Source: CAYMCV01 sp964389005 (lineage in GTDB: Bacteria > Bacillota > Clostridia > Lachnospirales > Lachnospiraceae). From it: a DNA stretch of 15,424 nucleotides. Below are positions 1 through 7,819 of this stretch, piece by piece. The notes below the pieces were generated by a model that saw only the letters and a list, made by a program, of their open reading frames with translations, had not been told where the DNA came from and searched no databases. A program made the position numbers and the translations under genes. Each line of letters begins with the position of its first letter. Within the stretch, counting starts at the first letter, position 1. The stretch is from contig CAYMCV010000058.1 of assembly GCA_964389005.1 (NCBI GenBank), positions 1-15,424 on the forward strand, read 5' to 3'.

Positions 1-333
1 ATTCACGGTGTTGAGAAAAAATCTTCGATTTGCTGGGTTTATGTACGCGTATATAAAGACGAAGAGTGGCTGTATTTGGAGATTGAAGACACGGGAACGG
101 GAATCAGCGAGGAAGCAGTAGAGGAATTGAAGGAACGAATCCGGACCGGAAGCATAGAGAGTCTGAAAGAGAAGAAACACATCGGTATGGTTAACGCATA
201 TCTTCGACTCAAAATGGTAACCAACGGTGCGGTTGCATTTGAACTCGAAAGCGAAGCGGGAGTGGGGACATTTATGATGTTAAAAATATCACTCAAAAGT
301 CTGACAATGGAAAGGAGCGAACTGCCATGTTAA
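1..333 (+). CDS. YesM-type sensor histidine kinase, C-terminal fragment
   Basis: This is the last 110 codons of a histidine kinase whose start lies before the window. The visible part is the GHKL ATP-binding domain. It opens with IHG followed by charged residues, which fits the end of an N-box. A G1 box DTGTGIS sits at about residues 30-36, and a G2-like HIGMVNAYLRLKM follows. The GTF motif and a beta strand close the domain. The order and the short G2 form are typical of the YesM (HATPase_c with His_kinase) group, which pairs with AraC-type response regulators. The kinase would sit in the membrane, sense an extracellular sugar or stress signal and phosphorylate the next gene product. Its TAA overlaps the start of that gene by 7 nt (ATGTTAA), suggesting translational coupling. 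The sensor and dimerisation parts are not visible. Confidence 0.88.
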   Translation: MHGVEKKSSICWVYVRVYKDEEWLYLEIEDTGTGISEEAVEELKERIRTGSIESLKEKKHIGMVNAYLRLKMVTNGAVAFELESEAGVGTFMMLKISLKSLTMERSELPC

Positions 334-1940
334 AAGTATTGATTGTTGATGATGAACCTTTTATCGTACAAGGATTGTGCGTACTGATTGATTGGGCGCG
401 TGAGGGGTATGAAATTGTTCGGACAGCAGCAAACGGGCAGGAAGCCTTGGAATATTTGGAACAGAATCAGGTTGATTTAATCATGACGGATATTCGTATG
501 CCGGAAATGAATGGGTTGGATTTACTTGTGAATATTCGGGAAAAAGGGATTTCCGATGCACATTGCATCATTTTAAGCGGTTATCAGGATTTTAACTATA
601 TGCAGACGGCAATTCGGTACGATGCGATCGATTATGTTCTAAAGCCTGTACAACGAGAAGAATTGTTGCGTAGTTTGCGACGCGTTTCCAAGAAGGAAGA
701 AATCAGAGCAATTGAGAGTGAGAACAGTTTGCAGATGAAGCGTGCTTATATGCAGCATAGCCTGATTTCGCTGATTCATGGCAAGTATGAGAATCAGAAT
801 TTAGAATTTGTTCGCTCTCATCTCAAAGTATCGGAAGACAACCATCCGGTTAGATATGTACACATTCATCCGAGCGATATTGTTTTGATGGAAGAACTGG
901 ATGATGAAGAATGCGGAGAGACGGTGCAAAAAATTGTGGTTAGGTGCCGAGAATTTCTGAAGGAAGATGAAGAACTCTGTATTCGGGACATATTCGAATA
1001 TGAGGAAGATTATGATATCGGATTTATCTATTGTGAAGAAATGGCGCGAAAGCGAAATTTGAATACGGAGCAGTTCATGTCGGAATTGCTCGCTTATATC
1101 ACAAAAGAATTACAAATGCCGATTGTACTGCTGGTCGGTAAAAGCGTTGAGGACATTTCGAAGATTTCACACTCTTACGTCTCGGCAAGCATGCTGCGTT
1201 CCTTTCAGAAATTCCGTGCCGTAAAGGACATTTATTATTACGAGGAAGAAATGCAGAATACTCCTTCAGATGGCATTGTTTTGTGCAACGAGAGTTTGGA
1301 GAAACTGATTCATGCGGTTGAATTGAACGATAAAGTTGAAATTAACGAGAGCGTGGATTCGCTTTTTAACGAAATTGAGCATATGGGGATTGTGAATAAA
1401 AGCATTACCATGAATATCAACTATCTTTTGTTCCGCTTTATTTATCTTGCGGTGGAGCAGGATAAAAGCGTAAATCAGGAAGAAGTTATGCGGTATATCA
1501 GTGAGAATTCCTTTGAGACCGGAATTACACGCGGAAGCCGATGTCATCTTCGGAAATTTGCCTGTGAATATGCGGAATACCTGATTCAGCTCCGCGGCAA
1601 TATATCCAGAGATATTTTCCATGAGATTGAGAAAGAGGTTGAAGCACATTATCCCGAGAATCTGACATTGCGTGATCTCGGGCAGAAGTATTACGTCAAT
1701 AGTTCTTATCTGGGGCAGATTTTCCGTAAAAAGTACGGGCAATCGTTTAAAGATTATCTATGTAGTTACAGAATCGAGAGGGCAGCATCGGAACTATTGC
1801 ACTCCGGTAAAAAAATCAACCAGATTGCAGAAGAAGTCGGGTATCGTGATGTGGATTATTTTATCAGTAAATTTATTGCACAAAAAGGATGCACGCCATC
1901 AAAATTTCGGAAACAGGCGAGCGTTCCGGAAATTAACTAA
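327..1940 (+). CDS. YesN-type response regulator: REC plus AraC DNA-binding domain
   Basis: A 537-residue response regulator. The N-terminal receiver domain (about 1-120) shows the acidic pair D8-D9, the phosphoacceptor D55 in MTDIRMP, S84 and K106 in VLKPV. The middle (about 130-420) is a poorly conserved linker typical of this family. The C-terminus (about 430-530) is an AraC/XylS double helix-turn-helix: LTLRDLGQKYYVNSSYLGQIFRKKYG, here split by me into LTLRDLGQKYYV and SSYLGQIFRKKYG, then INQIAEEVGYRDVDYFISKF and the family signature TPSKFRK. Phosphorylated by the overlapping kinase, it should bind upstream of the transporter genes that follow. The direct repeats at 2032-2067 are the obvious candidate sites. 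The length matches the family. The start ATG at 327 lies inside the kinase stop; no strong Shine-Dalgarno is needed if coupled, though AAAGGAG occurs at 311-317. Confidence 0.93.
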   Translation: MLKVLIVDDEPFIVQGLCVLIDWAREGYEIVRTAANGQEALEYLEQNQVDLIMTDIRMPEMNGLDLLVNIREKGISDAHCIILSGYQDFNYMQTAIRYDAIDYVLKPVQREELLRSLRRVSKKEEIRAIESENSLQMKRAYMQHSLISLIHGKYENQNLEFVRSHLKVSEDNHPVRYVHIHPSDIVLMEELDDEECGETVQKIVVRCREFLKEDEELCIRDIFEYEEDYDIGFIYCEEMARKRNLNTEQFMSELLAYITKELQMPIVLLVGKSVEDISKISHSYVSASMLRSFQKFRAVKDIYYYEEEMQNTPSDGIVLCNESLEKLIHAVELNDKVEINESVDSLFNEIEHMGIVNKSITMNINYLLFRFIYLAVEQDKSVNQEEVMRYISENSFETGITRGSRCHLRKFACEYAEYLIQLRGNISRDIFHEIEKEVEAHYPENLTLRDLGQKYYVNSSYLGQIFRKKYGQSFKDYLCSYRIERAASELLHSGKKINQIAEEVGYRDVDYFISKFIAQKGCTPSKFRKQASVPEIN

Positions 1941-2031
1941 AGACATAAAAATAAACAATTGCATCGATATGACAGCATTTAAATTAAGTGATTATGTATA
2001 AAAGTTAACATAAAATTGCCAAAAAGATATA

Positions 2032-2067
2032 CTAGAATTTGTCGGGGCAAATTCTAGAATTTCTCGG
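2032..2067 (+). promoter_or_regulatory. Tandem 14-bp direct repeats, candidate YesN binding sites, with embedded dyad
   Basis: CTAGAATTTGTCGG (2032-2045) recurs as CTAGAATTTCTCGG (2054-2067), 13 of 14 identical, with starts 22 bp apart, about two helical turns. The second copy ends 7 bp before a TTGACA. Paired direct repeats beside the -35 are how AraC-family activators are known to bind, so this is a plausible YesN site; that assignment is inference. The same sequence also holds a perfect 10-bp inverted repeat, CTAGAATTTG (2032-2041) and CAAATTCTAG (2048-2057), with a 6-nt loop. It could instead be a dimeric operator or a weak hairpin; no T tract follows, so a terminator is less likely. Confidence 0.5.
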
Positions 2068-2074
2068 TTTTATT

Positions 2075-2101
2075 TTGACACCCCATAAAATATAATATAG
2101 T
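2075..2101 (+). promoter_or_regulatory. Candidate promoter of the solute-binding protein gene
   Basis: A perfect TTGACA lies at 2075-2080. The best-placed -10 is TATAGT (2096-2101), giving a short 15-bp spacer; the perfect TATAAT at 2091-2096 would be only 10 bp away. Sub-optimal spacing is common at activator-dependent promoters, which fits a YesN-controlled gene. The ribosome binding site AAGGGAGG (2111-2118) follows, 5 nt before the ATG at 2124. The rest of the 1941-2123 gap is AT-rich with nothing else I recognise. Confidence 0.45.
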
Positions 2102-2123
2102 TACTAAAGAAAGGGAGGTCATT

Positions 2124-3827
2124 ATGAAAGCAAGAAGAATTGTAGCACTTTTATTGGCAACAACAATGGTTGGCTCAATGCTTGTCGGATGTGCAGGTAA
2201 CACAGGAAGCACAGAAGCAGGCGGAAGCACCGGGGACGGAGGAGACGGATCCGAAGTAGTGGCAAGCGATGAAATTATCGAGTTTGACGCTTTCTTTTCA
2301 GTTCCGGGTTCCGAAATTAATGACGACAACGAAATTCAGCAGATTATCGCTGAGAAGACAGGCGTTAAGGTTAACGAGAACTGGTTAACAGGTCAGGACG
2401 CAAGTGAAGCTGTAGGAACGATTATGGCAGGTGGCGAATATCCTGATTTGATGGACGGTGGTGACTTAAACGCTCAGCTTGCAGATGCAGGCGCATTGGT
2501 AGCATGGGATGATTATATTGACAAGTATCCCAACATCAAAGAATTCTATTCAGAATCTGAATGGAACAAATTCCGTCAGCCGGACGGAAAGATTTACTGG
2601 ATGAACCCGTTTGAGAACATCTACGGCGAAGACAAGACAACGACTCACAGTGCAGAAGCATTCTGGATTCAGGTCAGAGTTTTGGAATGGGCAGGATACC
2701 CGAAGGTAGAAACACTTGACGAGTATTTTGACTTAATTAAGAAGTACAACGAAGCTAATCCTACAATGGAAGACGGCACAACAACCAACATTCCTTACAC
2801 TATCCTTTGTGAAGACTGGAGATACTTCTGTTTAGAGAACGCTCCTGAATTCCTTGATGGATATCCGAATGACGGTTCTGTTATCGTTGATCTTGAGACA
2901 GAGAAGATTGTTGACTACAATACAACACCGACTGCTAAGAGATATTTCCAGAAATTGAACGAAGAGTACAAAGCTGGTACAGTTGATCCCGAATCCTTTA
3001 CACAGACATATGACGAGTACATTGCGAAACTTTCTACAGGTCGTGTACTTGGTATGTGTGACCAGTGGTGGGATTTCGCTTACACAGTAAACGATGTATT
3101 CAAACAGCAGGGTCTTGACAACCAGGGTTGCAACTATGTTCCTCTTGGTCTTACCATCGAAAAAGGTATGGAGAACCAGTGGCATACAACCGGCGGTGCG
3201 TTGAACGTATCCAGCGGTATTGCAATCACAACTTCTTGTGAGAATCCGGAGGCAGCATTCCAGTTCATCGATGATTTACTTTCACAGGAAATTCATGATT
3301 TACGTTTCTGGGGCGTTGAAGGCGTTGACTACTTAGTTGATGAGAACGGACTTTTCTATCGTACAGAAGAAATGAGAATGCAGTGTGCAGATACAGGATA
3401 CAAAGCTTCTCACCTTTGCACATATTCTTACTTCCCGATGTGGTGGGGAACCAGCAGAGATGGCATCAACGCTATGCAGCCTACCGAGCAGGTTAGTGAG
3501 TTTGCATTAAGCTTGAATCCGAAGTTACAGGCATGCTTTGATGCATATGATGTAACGAACTACGTGGAATTCCTTGGCTCTGTTGATAAAGCAGGTAAGT
3601 GGTTCCCGATGTACTCCTATTCGAATGCAATGACAACCGCAACACCGGGTGGTGTCGCTTGGACCAAGATGGGCGAGACAAAGCATGAGTGGTTACCGCA
3701 GGTTGTTATGGCTTCTGATTTCGATGCAACTTGGGAAGATTACATGAGTGCTTATGCAGAGTGTAAGCCGGAAGATTTCTTGAACGAGATGCAGGTTGAA
3801 TTAGATAGACGTATTGCGGAAGAGTAG
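2124..3827 (+). CDS. LplA-type extracellular solute-binding lipoprotein of a carbohydrate ABC transporter
   Basis: A 567-residue secreted lipoprotein. The signal peptide has basic residues (KARR), a hydrophobic stretch and the lipobox LVGC with Cys23. A Gly/Ser/Thr/Glu-rich linker follows (about 24-45), as is usual for a Gram-positive membrane tether. The mature part has the bacterial type 1 solute-binding fold pattern: an N-terminal motif IAEKTGVKVNENWL, then ASEAVGTIMAGGEYPDLMDGG split here as GTIMAGGEYPDLM. It is rich in Trp and Tyr, expected for sugar stacking. The size and the neighbours (YesMN upstream, two permeases downstream) place it in the LplA/YtcQ group, which imports oligosaccharides. 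The exact sugar cannot be read from the sequence. The start is supported by AAGGGAGG 5 nt upstream. It ends in TAG, relevant to the interrupted gene downstream. Confidence 0.92.
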   Translation: MKARRIVALLLATTMVGSMLVGCAGNTGSTEAGGSTGDGGDGSEVVASDEIIEFDAFFSVPGSEINDDNEIQQIIAEKTGVKVNENWLTGQDASEAVGTIMAGGEYPDLMDGGDLNAQLADAGALVAWDDYIDKYPNIKEFYSESEWNKFRQPDGKIYWMNPFENIYGEDKTTTHSAEAFWIQVRVLEWAGYPKVETLDEYFDLIKKYNEANPTMEDGTTTNIPYTILCEDWRYFCLENAPEFLDGYPNDGSVIVDLETEKIVDYNTTPTAKRYFQKLNEEYKAGTVDPESFTQTYDEYIAKLSTGRVLGMCDQWWDFAYTVNDVFKQQGLDNQGCNYVPLGLTIEKGMENQWHTTGGALNVSSGIAITTSCENPEAAFQFIDDLLSQEIHDLRFWGVEGVDYLVDENGLFYRTEEMRMQCADTGYKASHLCTYSYFPMWWGTSRDGINAMQPTEQVSEFALSLNPKLQACFDAYDVTNYVEFLGSVDKAGKWFPMYSYSNAMTTATPGGVAWTKMGETKHEWLPQVVMASDFDATWEDYMSAYAECKPEDFLNEMQVELDRRIAEE

Positions 3828-3849
3828 TATTTACGTAATAGTATAAATT

Positions 3850-3891
3850 ACGGCAGCTATGGTTGTCTTTGGAACTATGGCTGCCGTTTTT
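3850..3891 (+). terminator. Hairpin terminator/attenuator between binding protein and permease genes
   Basis: ACGGCAGCTATGG (3850-3862) pairs with CTATGGCTGCCGT (3875-3887); 11 Watson-Crick and two G-U pairs in RNA, extended inward by two T-A pairs, with an 8-nt loop and a five-T tract (3887-3891). This is a canonical intrinsic terminator. Placed after the binding-protein gene and before the permeases, it likely lets only part of the transcription through, so that the binding protein is made in excess. No convincing new promoter is seen between it and the permease start at 3944. Confidence 0.85.
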
Positions 3892-3943
3892 ACGGAAAAA
3901 AATGACTTTTTAAGGCGTAAATATCACGAAAAGGAGTGCAATC

Positions 3944-4909
3944 ATGGACAACGAACAGGTGCTGGTAAAAAAGAAGAAAGAGAAAAAGAACAAGCCGGAA
4001 ATTAAGATTACATGGAAAGAAATAAAAAGACAGAAGTTTCTTTTGCTTATCTCGGCATTATTCGTTATATACGGTTTTGTATTCTACTATCTTCCGCTGG
4101 GCGGTTGGATTATGGGCTTTCAGAATTACAAACCGAAGTACGGATTGCTGAAATCAGATTTTGTTGGATTTGATAAATTTAAGTTTTTGTTTGAAGATGC
4201 GACATTTATAACAGATGTCAGAAATACGTTGGCAATGGGAGTTATCAACCTTGTTGCGACATTTGTGGCAGCAATCGTATTTGCAATTCTGTTAAACGAA
4301 ATACGTTCCTTTATGGGGAAGAAGGTTGTACAGACAATTTCGTATTTGCCGCATTTCCTATCTTGGATTGTTGTTACCGGTATTCTGCATGACAGTCTCT
4401 CGGGAACAGGTATTATCAACGATATATTGGTAAATTTGAATATTATTGAAGCTCCTATCAATTTCTTTGCACATAAGGAATATTTTTGGCCAATTGTAGC
4501 ATTCGCCAATGTATGGAAAGAAACAGGATGGAATGCTATTATCTACATAGCGGCCATTACTTCCATTAATCCTTCCCTCTATGAGGCGGCAGCAATTGAC
4601 GGCGCAGGAAGATGGGGGAAAATTAAACATATAACACTTCCTGGAATTCGTTCGACAATCATGATACTGTTGTTGATTAACATCGGTAATGTATTGAATG
4701 TCGGATTTGAAGTCCAATACTTGTTGGGTAATGACTTGATCAGAAAAGTCAGCGATACCATTGATATCTACGTGCTGACTTGGGGTATCAGTCAGAATGA
4801 CTATTCACTCGGTACGGCAGCGGGTATCTTTAAGAGCGTTGTTAGTATTGTATTGATTGTCATTGCGAACTATGCAGCCAAGAAGGCCGGCGAAGAACGC
4901 TTATTCTAA
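3944..4909 (+). CDS. LplB/YteP-type sugar ABC transporter permease
   Basis: A 321-residue inner-membrane permease (binding-protein-dependent transport family). A Lys-rich cytoplasmic N-terminus (KKKKEKKNK) is followed by about six hydrophobic segments, near residues 32-55, 95-118, 127-148, 182-205, 237-257 and 285-310. The EAA loop that contacts the ATPase is clear at 214-222 (EAAAIDGAG), continuing with W and LPGI. The family signature FxxYxPKYG after the first helix is present (QNYKPKYG). It pairs with the next gene as a heterodimer, receiving sugar from the upstream lipoprotein. The start is set by AAGGAG at 3931-3936, 7 nt before ATG. No ATPase gene is in the window; this class usually shares an MsmX/UgpC-type ATPase encoded elsewhere. 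Confidence 0.94.
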   Translation: MDNEQVLVKKKKEKKNKPEIKITWKEIKRQKFLLLISALFVIYGFVFYYLPLGGWIMGFQNYKPKYGLLKSDFVGFDKFKFLFEDATFITDVRNTLAMGVINLVATFVAAIVFAILLNEIRSFMGKKVVQTISYLPHFLSWIVVTGILHDSLSGTGIINDILVNLNIIEAPINFFAHKEYFWPIVAFANVWKETGWNAIIYIAAITSINPSLYEAAAIDGAGRWGKIKHITLPGIRSTIMILLLINIGNVLNVGFEVQYLLGNDLIRKVSDTIDIYVLTWGISQNDYSLGTAAGIFKSVVSIVLIVIANYAAKKAGEERLF

Positions 4910-4933
4910 ATAACCGGAAAGGAGGAAGTGAAA

Positions 4934-5952
4934 ATGAAACAAACGATTGAAGATCAGACCTCGCAGGCAGAAGTTCAGGAAACGGTGAAAAGATTATCTT
5001 TTGATGACGAGGAAGTCAGAGAACAAAAACCGGAACATAAATTGAGACTGATTCAAGCCAAAAGCGGCAGTCATAGATTATCAACCGGAGACTATATTTT
5101 CTATATATGTAACTTTGTGATTATGTTGAGTTTTGTGGTTGTAACTTTATATCCGGTTCTGAATACGCTTGCTATTTCATTGAATGACGGAATCGATGCG
5201 GTTAGAGGAGGCATTTATCTTTTACCGCGTGTGTTCACATTTAAGAATTATGCTACGGTATTGAACAAACAAAACTTGATTACAGGTGCCTATATCACGG
5301 TACTTCGTACTGTTATCGGTACATTGACATCATTGGCTGCGAATGCATTGTTGGCATTCATTATCAGCCGTAAACGATTCTTGTTTAAATCTCAGTTATC
5401 TTTATTTTGGGTAGTTACAATGTATGTGAACGGTGGATTGATTCCGGTATTTTTATTGTACAAATCTCTCGGATTGACCAACGGATTCTGGGTATATGTC
5501 ATTCCCGGTATGGTAAGTGCATTCAACATGCTTGTATTAAGAACTTATATGTTGGGCTTGCCGGACAGTTTGGAAGAGTCGGCACAGTTAGATGGCGCAG
5601 GTTATATGACAATCTTTACAAGGATTATTTCTCCGCTTTGTTGCCTGCCGANNNNNNNNNNATTGCACTATTTGTAGCCGTATATCAGTGGAATTCCTGG
5701 TTTGATGCAATGCTCTACAACAGATTGAGCAAGGAATACACCACGTTACAGTATGAGTTGATGAAATTGTTGGATTCGGTTATGGGTCAACGAGGAAGTT
5801 TGGAGTCAGCAAAGAATGCAGCAAACTCCGTAACACCGACATCCATTCGTGCCGCAGCAACCATTGTAACAATGCTACCGATTGTCTGCGTATATCCGTT
5901 CTTACAGAGATATTTTGTAACCGGTTTAACCATCGGTGGTGTAAAAGAGTAA
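4934..5952 (+). CDS. LplC/YtcP-type sugar ABC transporter permease, with an assembly gap inside
   Basis: This is the second permease subunit, about 339 residues if about 11 nt are missing. A hydrophilic N-terminal tail of about 45 residues precedes about six membrane segments. The EAA loop lies just before the gap (E214-E-S-A-Q-L-D-G-A222). After the gap the family motif VAVYQWNSWFDAM and the conserved C-terminus ending GGVKE are intact. The part before the N run is in frame 2 and the part after is in frame 1, so 10 N is not the true gap length; about 11 nt would join the two parts and match the expected PxLATIALF motif. I chose ATG 4934 over GTG 4928 because AAAGGAGG (4918-4925) is 8 nt from the ATG but only 2 nt from the GTG. 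It lies 24 nt downstream of the first permease, so the two are co-transcribed. Confidence 0.92.
5652..5661. other. Assembly gap (10 N) inside permease gene
   Basis: Ten N bases sit between codons of the second permease. The reading frame shifts across the run, so the true missing length must be 2 modulo 3, and 10 is a placeholder. Confidence 0.97.
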
Positions 5953-5998
5953 TCAGTACGGATTGAATTAAATCAAACAATAGATGAGTACAATTATG

Positions 5999-6028
5999 AA
6001 AGAGTTCCGTTCGCGGAGCTCTTTTTTT
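5999..6028 (+). terminator. Strong intrinsic terminator of the transporter operon
   Basis: AAAGAGTTCCG (5999-6009) pairs fully with CGGAGCTCTTT (6014-6024), 11 pairs including one G-U, around a TTCG tetraloop, followed by seven T (6022-6028). It lies 46 bp after the permease stop and ends the uptake operon. It separates the operon from the signalling genes that follow. Confidence 0.93.
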
Positions 6029-6119
6029 GACAATTTTTGATGCAACAGATATAGACTGATTTGAATCAAAGTGTTAAGAAATTGTCACACAGCACACGTT
6101 ACTTTCTGTGGAAATACAG

Positions 6120-6148
6120 TTGCCTACAAAAGTATTTAATGATATAAT
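6120..6148 (+). promoter_or_regulatory. Vegetative (sigma-A type) promoter of the Hpt/CheBR unit
   Basis: TTGCCT (6120-6125), a 17-bp spacer and a perfect TATAAT (6143-6148) predict a start near 6155. It leaves a leader of about 170 nt before the Hpt start codon. Upstream, between the terminator and this promoter (6029-6119), there are small imperfect dyads such as CTGT(6)ACAG at about 6106-6119, next to the -35, but nothing I can name. I do not recognise a known riboswitch in the leader. Confidence 0.75.
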
Positions 6149-6326
6149 AAGTTTAAATATGGCTGGAAATATATGGGCGATAAATGCGATGAAGAATCCG
6201 GTCATATTGCGCTTGCATATAGATAAAAAATCGCTATAACTTCACACAAAAGATAAAGTATTGGTTTGACATGGAGAGATGTTCCATGCAGGTTCATATA
6301 AGATTTCAGGGGAGGTACATCAAGGT

Positions 6327-6686
6327 ATGGACACGAAGCAACAACATGCTCTGGAACTACGCAATACGGATTTACAAGGTGTAATGAAGAGATTTAACAA
6401 CGATGAACAGCAATATCAGGAATGCTTGAAAATGTTTCTTGAAGATCAAACCATGACTGAGTTAAACGCAGCTATCACTTCGTGCGAGTGGGATGGGGCT
6501 TTTACTGCCGCGCATGCATTGAAAGGAATTGCGGGAAATATGGGTTTTGTACCTTTGATGCATTCTACAGGACAGTTATTGATTGCCATACGCGGCGGAA
6601 GAATGAAGGAAATCAAAGAGTACGCTATGCAGGTCAATAGTAACTACAGAGATATCGTTGATGCAATCAAGGAAAACTTTATGTAA
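6327..6686 (+). CDS. Hpt-domain histidine phosphotransfer protein
   Basis: A 119-residue single-domain protein. The Hpt signature AAHALKGIAGNMGF gives phosphoacceptor His63 with the conserved K and G residues after it. The remaining sequence is a predicted four-helix bundle (FNNDEQQYQECLKMFL, then LLIAIRGG and a C-terminal helix). It should relay a phosphoryl group between the receiver domain of the adjacent hybrid kinase and an unseen response regulator. Its stop is 17 nt before the hybrid gene, so the two are one operon. I prefer ATG 6327 with AGGGGAGG at 6308-6315, although the 11-nt spacing is long. An in-frame ATG at 6279 would add 16 residues but has only a poorly spaced GGAG before it. 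Confidence 0.9.
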   Translation: MDTKQQHALELRNTDLQGVMKRFNNDEQQYQECLKMFLEDQTMTELNAAITSCEWDGAFTAAHALKGIAGNMGFVPLMHSTGQLLIAIRGGRMKEIKEYAMQVNSNYRDIVDAIKENFM

Positions 6687-6703
6687 GAAGGGGAGGAAGA
6701 AGA

Positions 6704-7813
6704 ATGAGTACCGAAAGCACGGAAAAGAATTACAAATACATTGTTGGAATCGGAGCATCCGCAGGTGGATTGGAAGCACTTCAGAAGTTGTTGACAGCAC
6801 TTCCGTCCAATACAGGTTTTCCGTATATCGTTGTACAGCATCTCTCTCCGGACTATAAGAGCCTTCTTGGAGAGATTTTAGGTAAATATACGGATATGCC
6901 CGTCATTCAGGCTGAGGAGAATATGGTAGTCGAGCCGGATAAAGTATATATCATCCAGCCCGGTAAAAATATGCGAATCAAGGGCGGAAAGCTTACTCTT
7001 GTAAACCAAATACCGAAAGAGTTGAATCTTCCGATTGATATTTTTTTCCGTTCACTGGCAGAAGAAGCAGGTGCAAGAGCAATTGCCATTGTTCTTTCCG
7101 GTACCGGATCGGATGGCACGAACGGCATAAAAGCCATCAAAGAAGCGGAAGGTTTGGTCATTGTTCAGGATTTGGATACATCCAAGTTCGACGGGATGCC
7201 GCGTTCCGCGATGCGTACAGGACTCGTTGATGCACAGATTTCTCCCGAGAAAATCGCATTGGAATTGGAGCATATTTCCGGGATTCCAATTACCGGTGTA
7301 TATGAGAGAACCGCGCAGGAAATAGATAATGAACTGATGAAAAAAGTATACATGATACTGAAGAAAATCAGTAATGTTAACTTTACGCACTATAAGCAGA
7401 CTACGATTCTACGACGCATGGAACGCCGCATGATGATTACGCATAAGGATAAGTTATCGGATTATGTGGATTTTCTTTTTGAATCACCGGAAGAGGTTCG
7501 TATTCTTTCAAAAGAAGTATTGATTGGTGTTACAAGTTTCTTCAGAGATCCGGATTTCTTTTTGACACTGAAAGAAAAGACCATACTGGAAATTCTTTCT
7601 CACGGAAATGCAGACGAAGCAATTCGCGTTTGGGTTGCGGGATGTTCTACGGGTGAAGAGGCATATTCCATTGCAATTCTTTTTTCGGAAGTTATGGAAT
7701 CCATGAAGCTGAAACGTAATGTTAAGATATTTGCAACAGATTTGGATACAGAAGCCATTACGACAGCCGGTAAGGGCGTTTACGGTGATAACATTGTCGA
7801 TGCGGTATCATAG
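6704..7813 (+). CDS. CheB-CheR hybrid kinase, N-terminal part (ends at in-frame TAG)
   Basis: The first 369 codons of a CheB/CheR fusion. The CheB methylesterase domain (about 10-190) has its triad: S19 in GIGASAGG, H46 in VVQHLSP and D137 in SGTGSDGT. It lacks the N-terminal receiver of stand-alone CheB, so it is not regulated in the usual way. The CheR part begins at about 210 with the YKQTTILRRMERRM helix, GVTSFFRDPDFF, the SAM-binding VAGCSTGEEAYSIAI and ATDLDTEAI. The stop TAG (7811-7813, codon 370) falls inside the methyltransferase domain, after GVYGDNIVDAVS. The next codons in the same frame (ARLSKFFTRKGN) are exactly what CheR proteins have there, so this is a nonsense change or sequence error in one long gene. 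AAGGGGAGG (6688-6696) sets the start. In the cell it would modify receptor-type glutamates or act as a sensory scaffold. Confidence 0.92.
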   Translation: MSTESTEKNYKYIVGIGASAGGLEALQKLLTALPSNTGFPYIVVQHLSPDYKSLLGEILGKYTDMPVIQAEENMVVEPDKVYIIQPGKNMRIKGGKLTLVNQIPKELNLPIDIFFRSLAEEAGARAIAIVLSGTGSDGTNGIKAIKEAEGLVIVQDLDTSKFDGMPRSAMRTGLVDAQISPEKIALELEHISGIPITGVYERTAQEIDNELMKKVYMILKKISNVNFTHYKQTTILRRMERRMMITHKDKLSDYVDFLFESPEEVRILSKEVLIGVTSFFRDPDFFLTLKEKTILEILSHGNADEAIRVWVAGCSTGEEAYSIAILFSEVMESMKLKRNVKIFATDLDTEAITTAGKGVYGDNIVDAVS

Positions 7814-7819
7814 GCACGT

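Noticed and set aside
2832..3185. Long minus-strand open frames opposite the binding-protein, permease and kinase genes
   Set aside because: They lie fully inside well-supported genes on the other strand, lack ribosome binding sites and show no recognisable domains.
6154..6183. Motility sigma factor (sigma-D/sigma-28) like promoter: TAAA at 6154 and GGCGATAA at 6176-6183
   Set aside because: The -10 matches 7 of 8 bases, but the spacer is 18 bp rather than the usual 15, and a better vegetative promoter lies just upstream. Worth recalling only if expression follows the motility regulon.
6159..6239. Short leader reading frame (26 codons, starting ATGGCTGG) upstream of the Hpt gene
   Set aside because: No ribosome binding site, only a few bases after the predicted transcript start, and no recognisable composition or attenuator hairpin.
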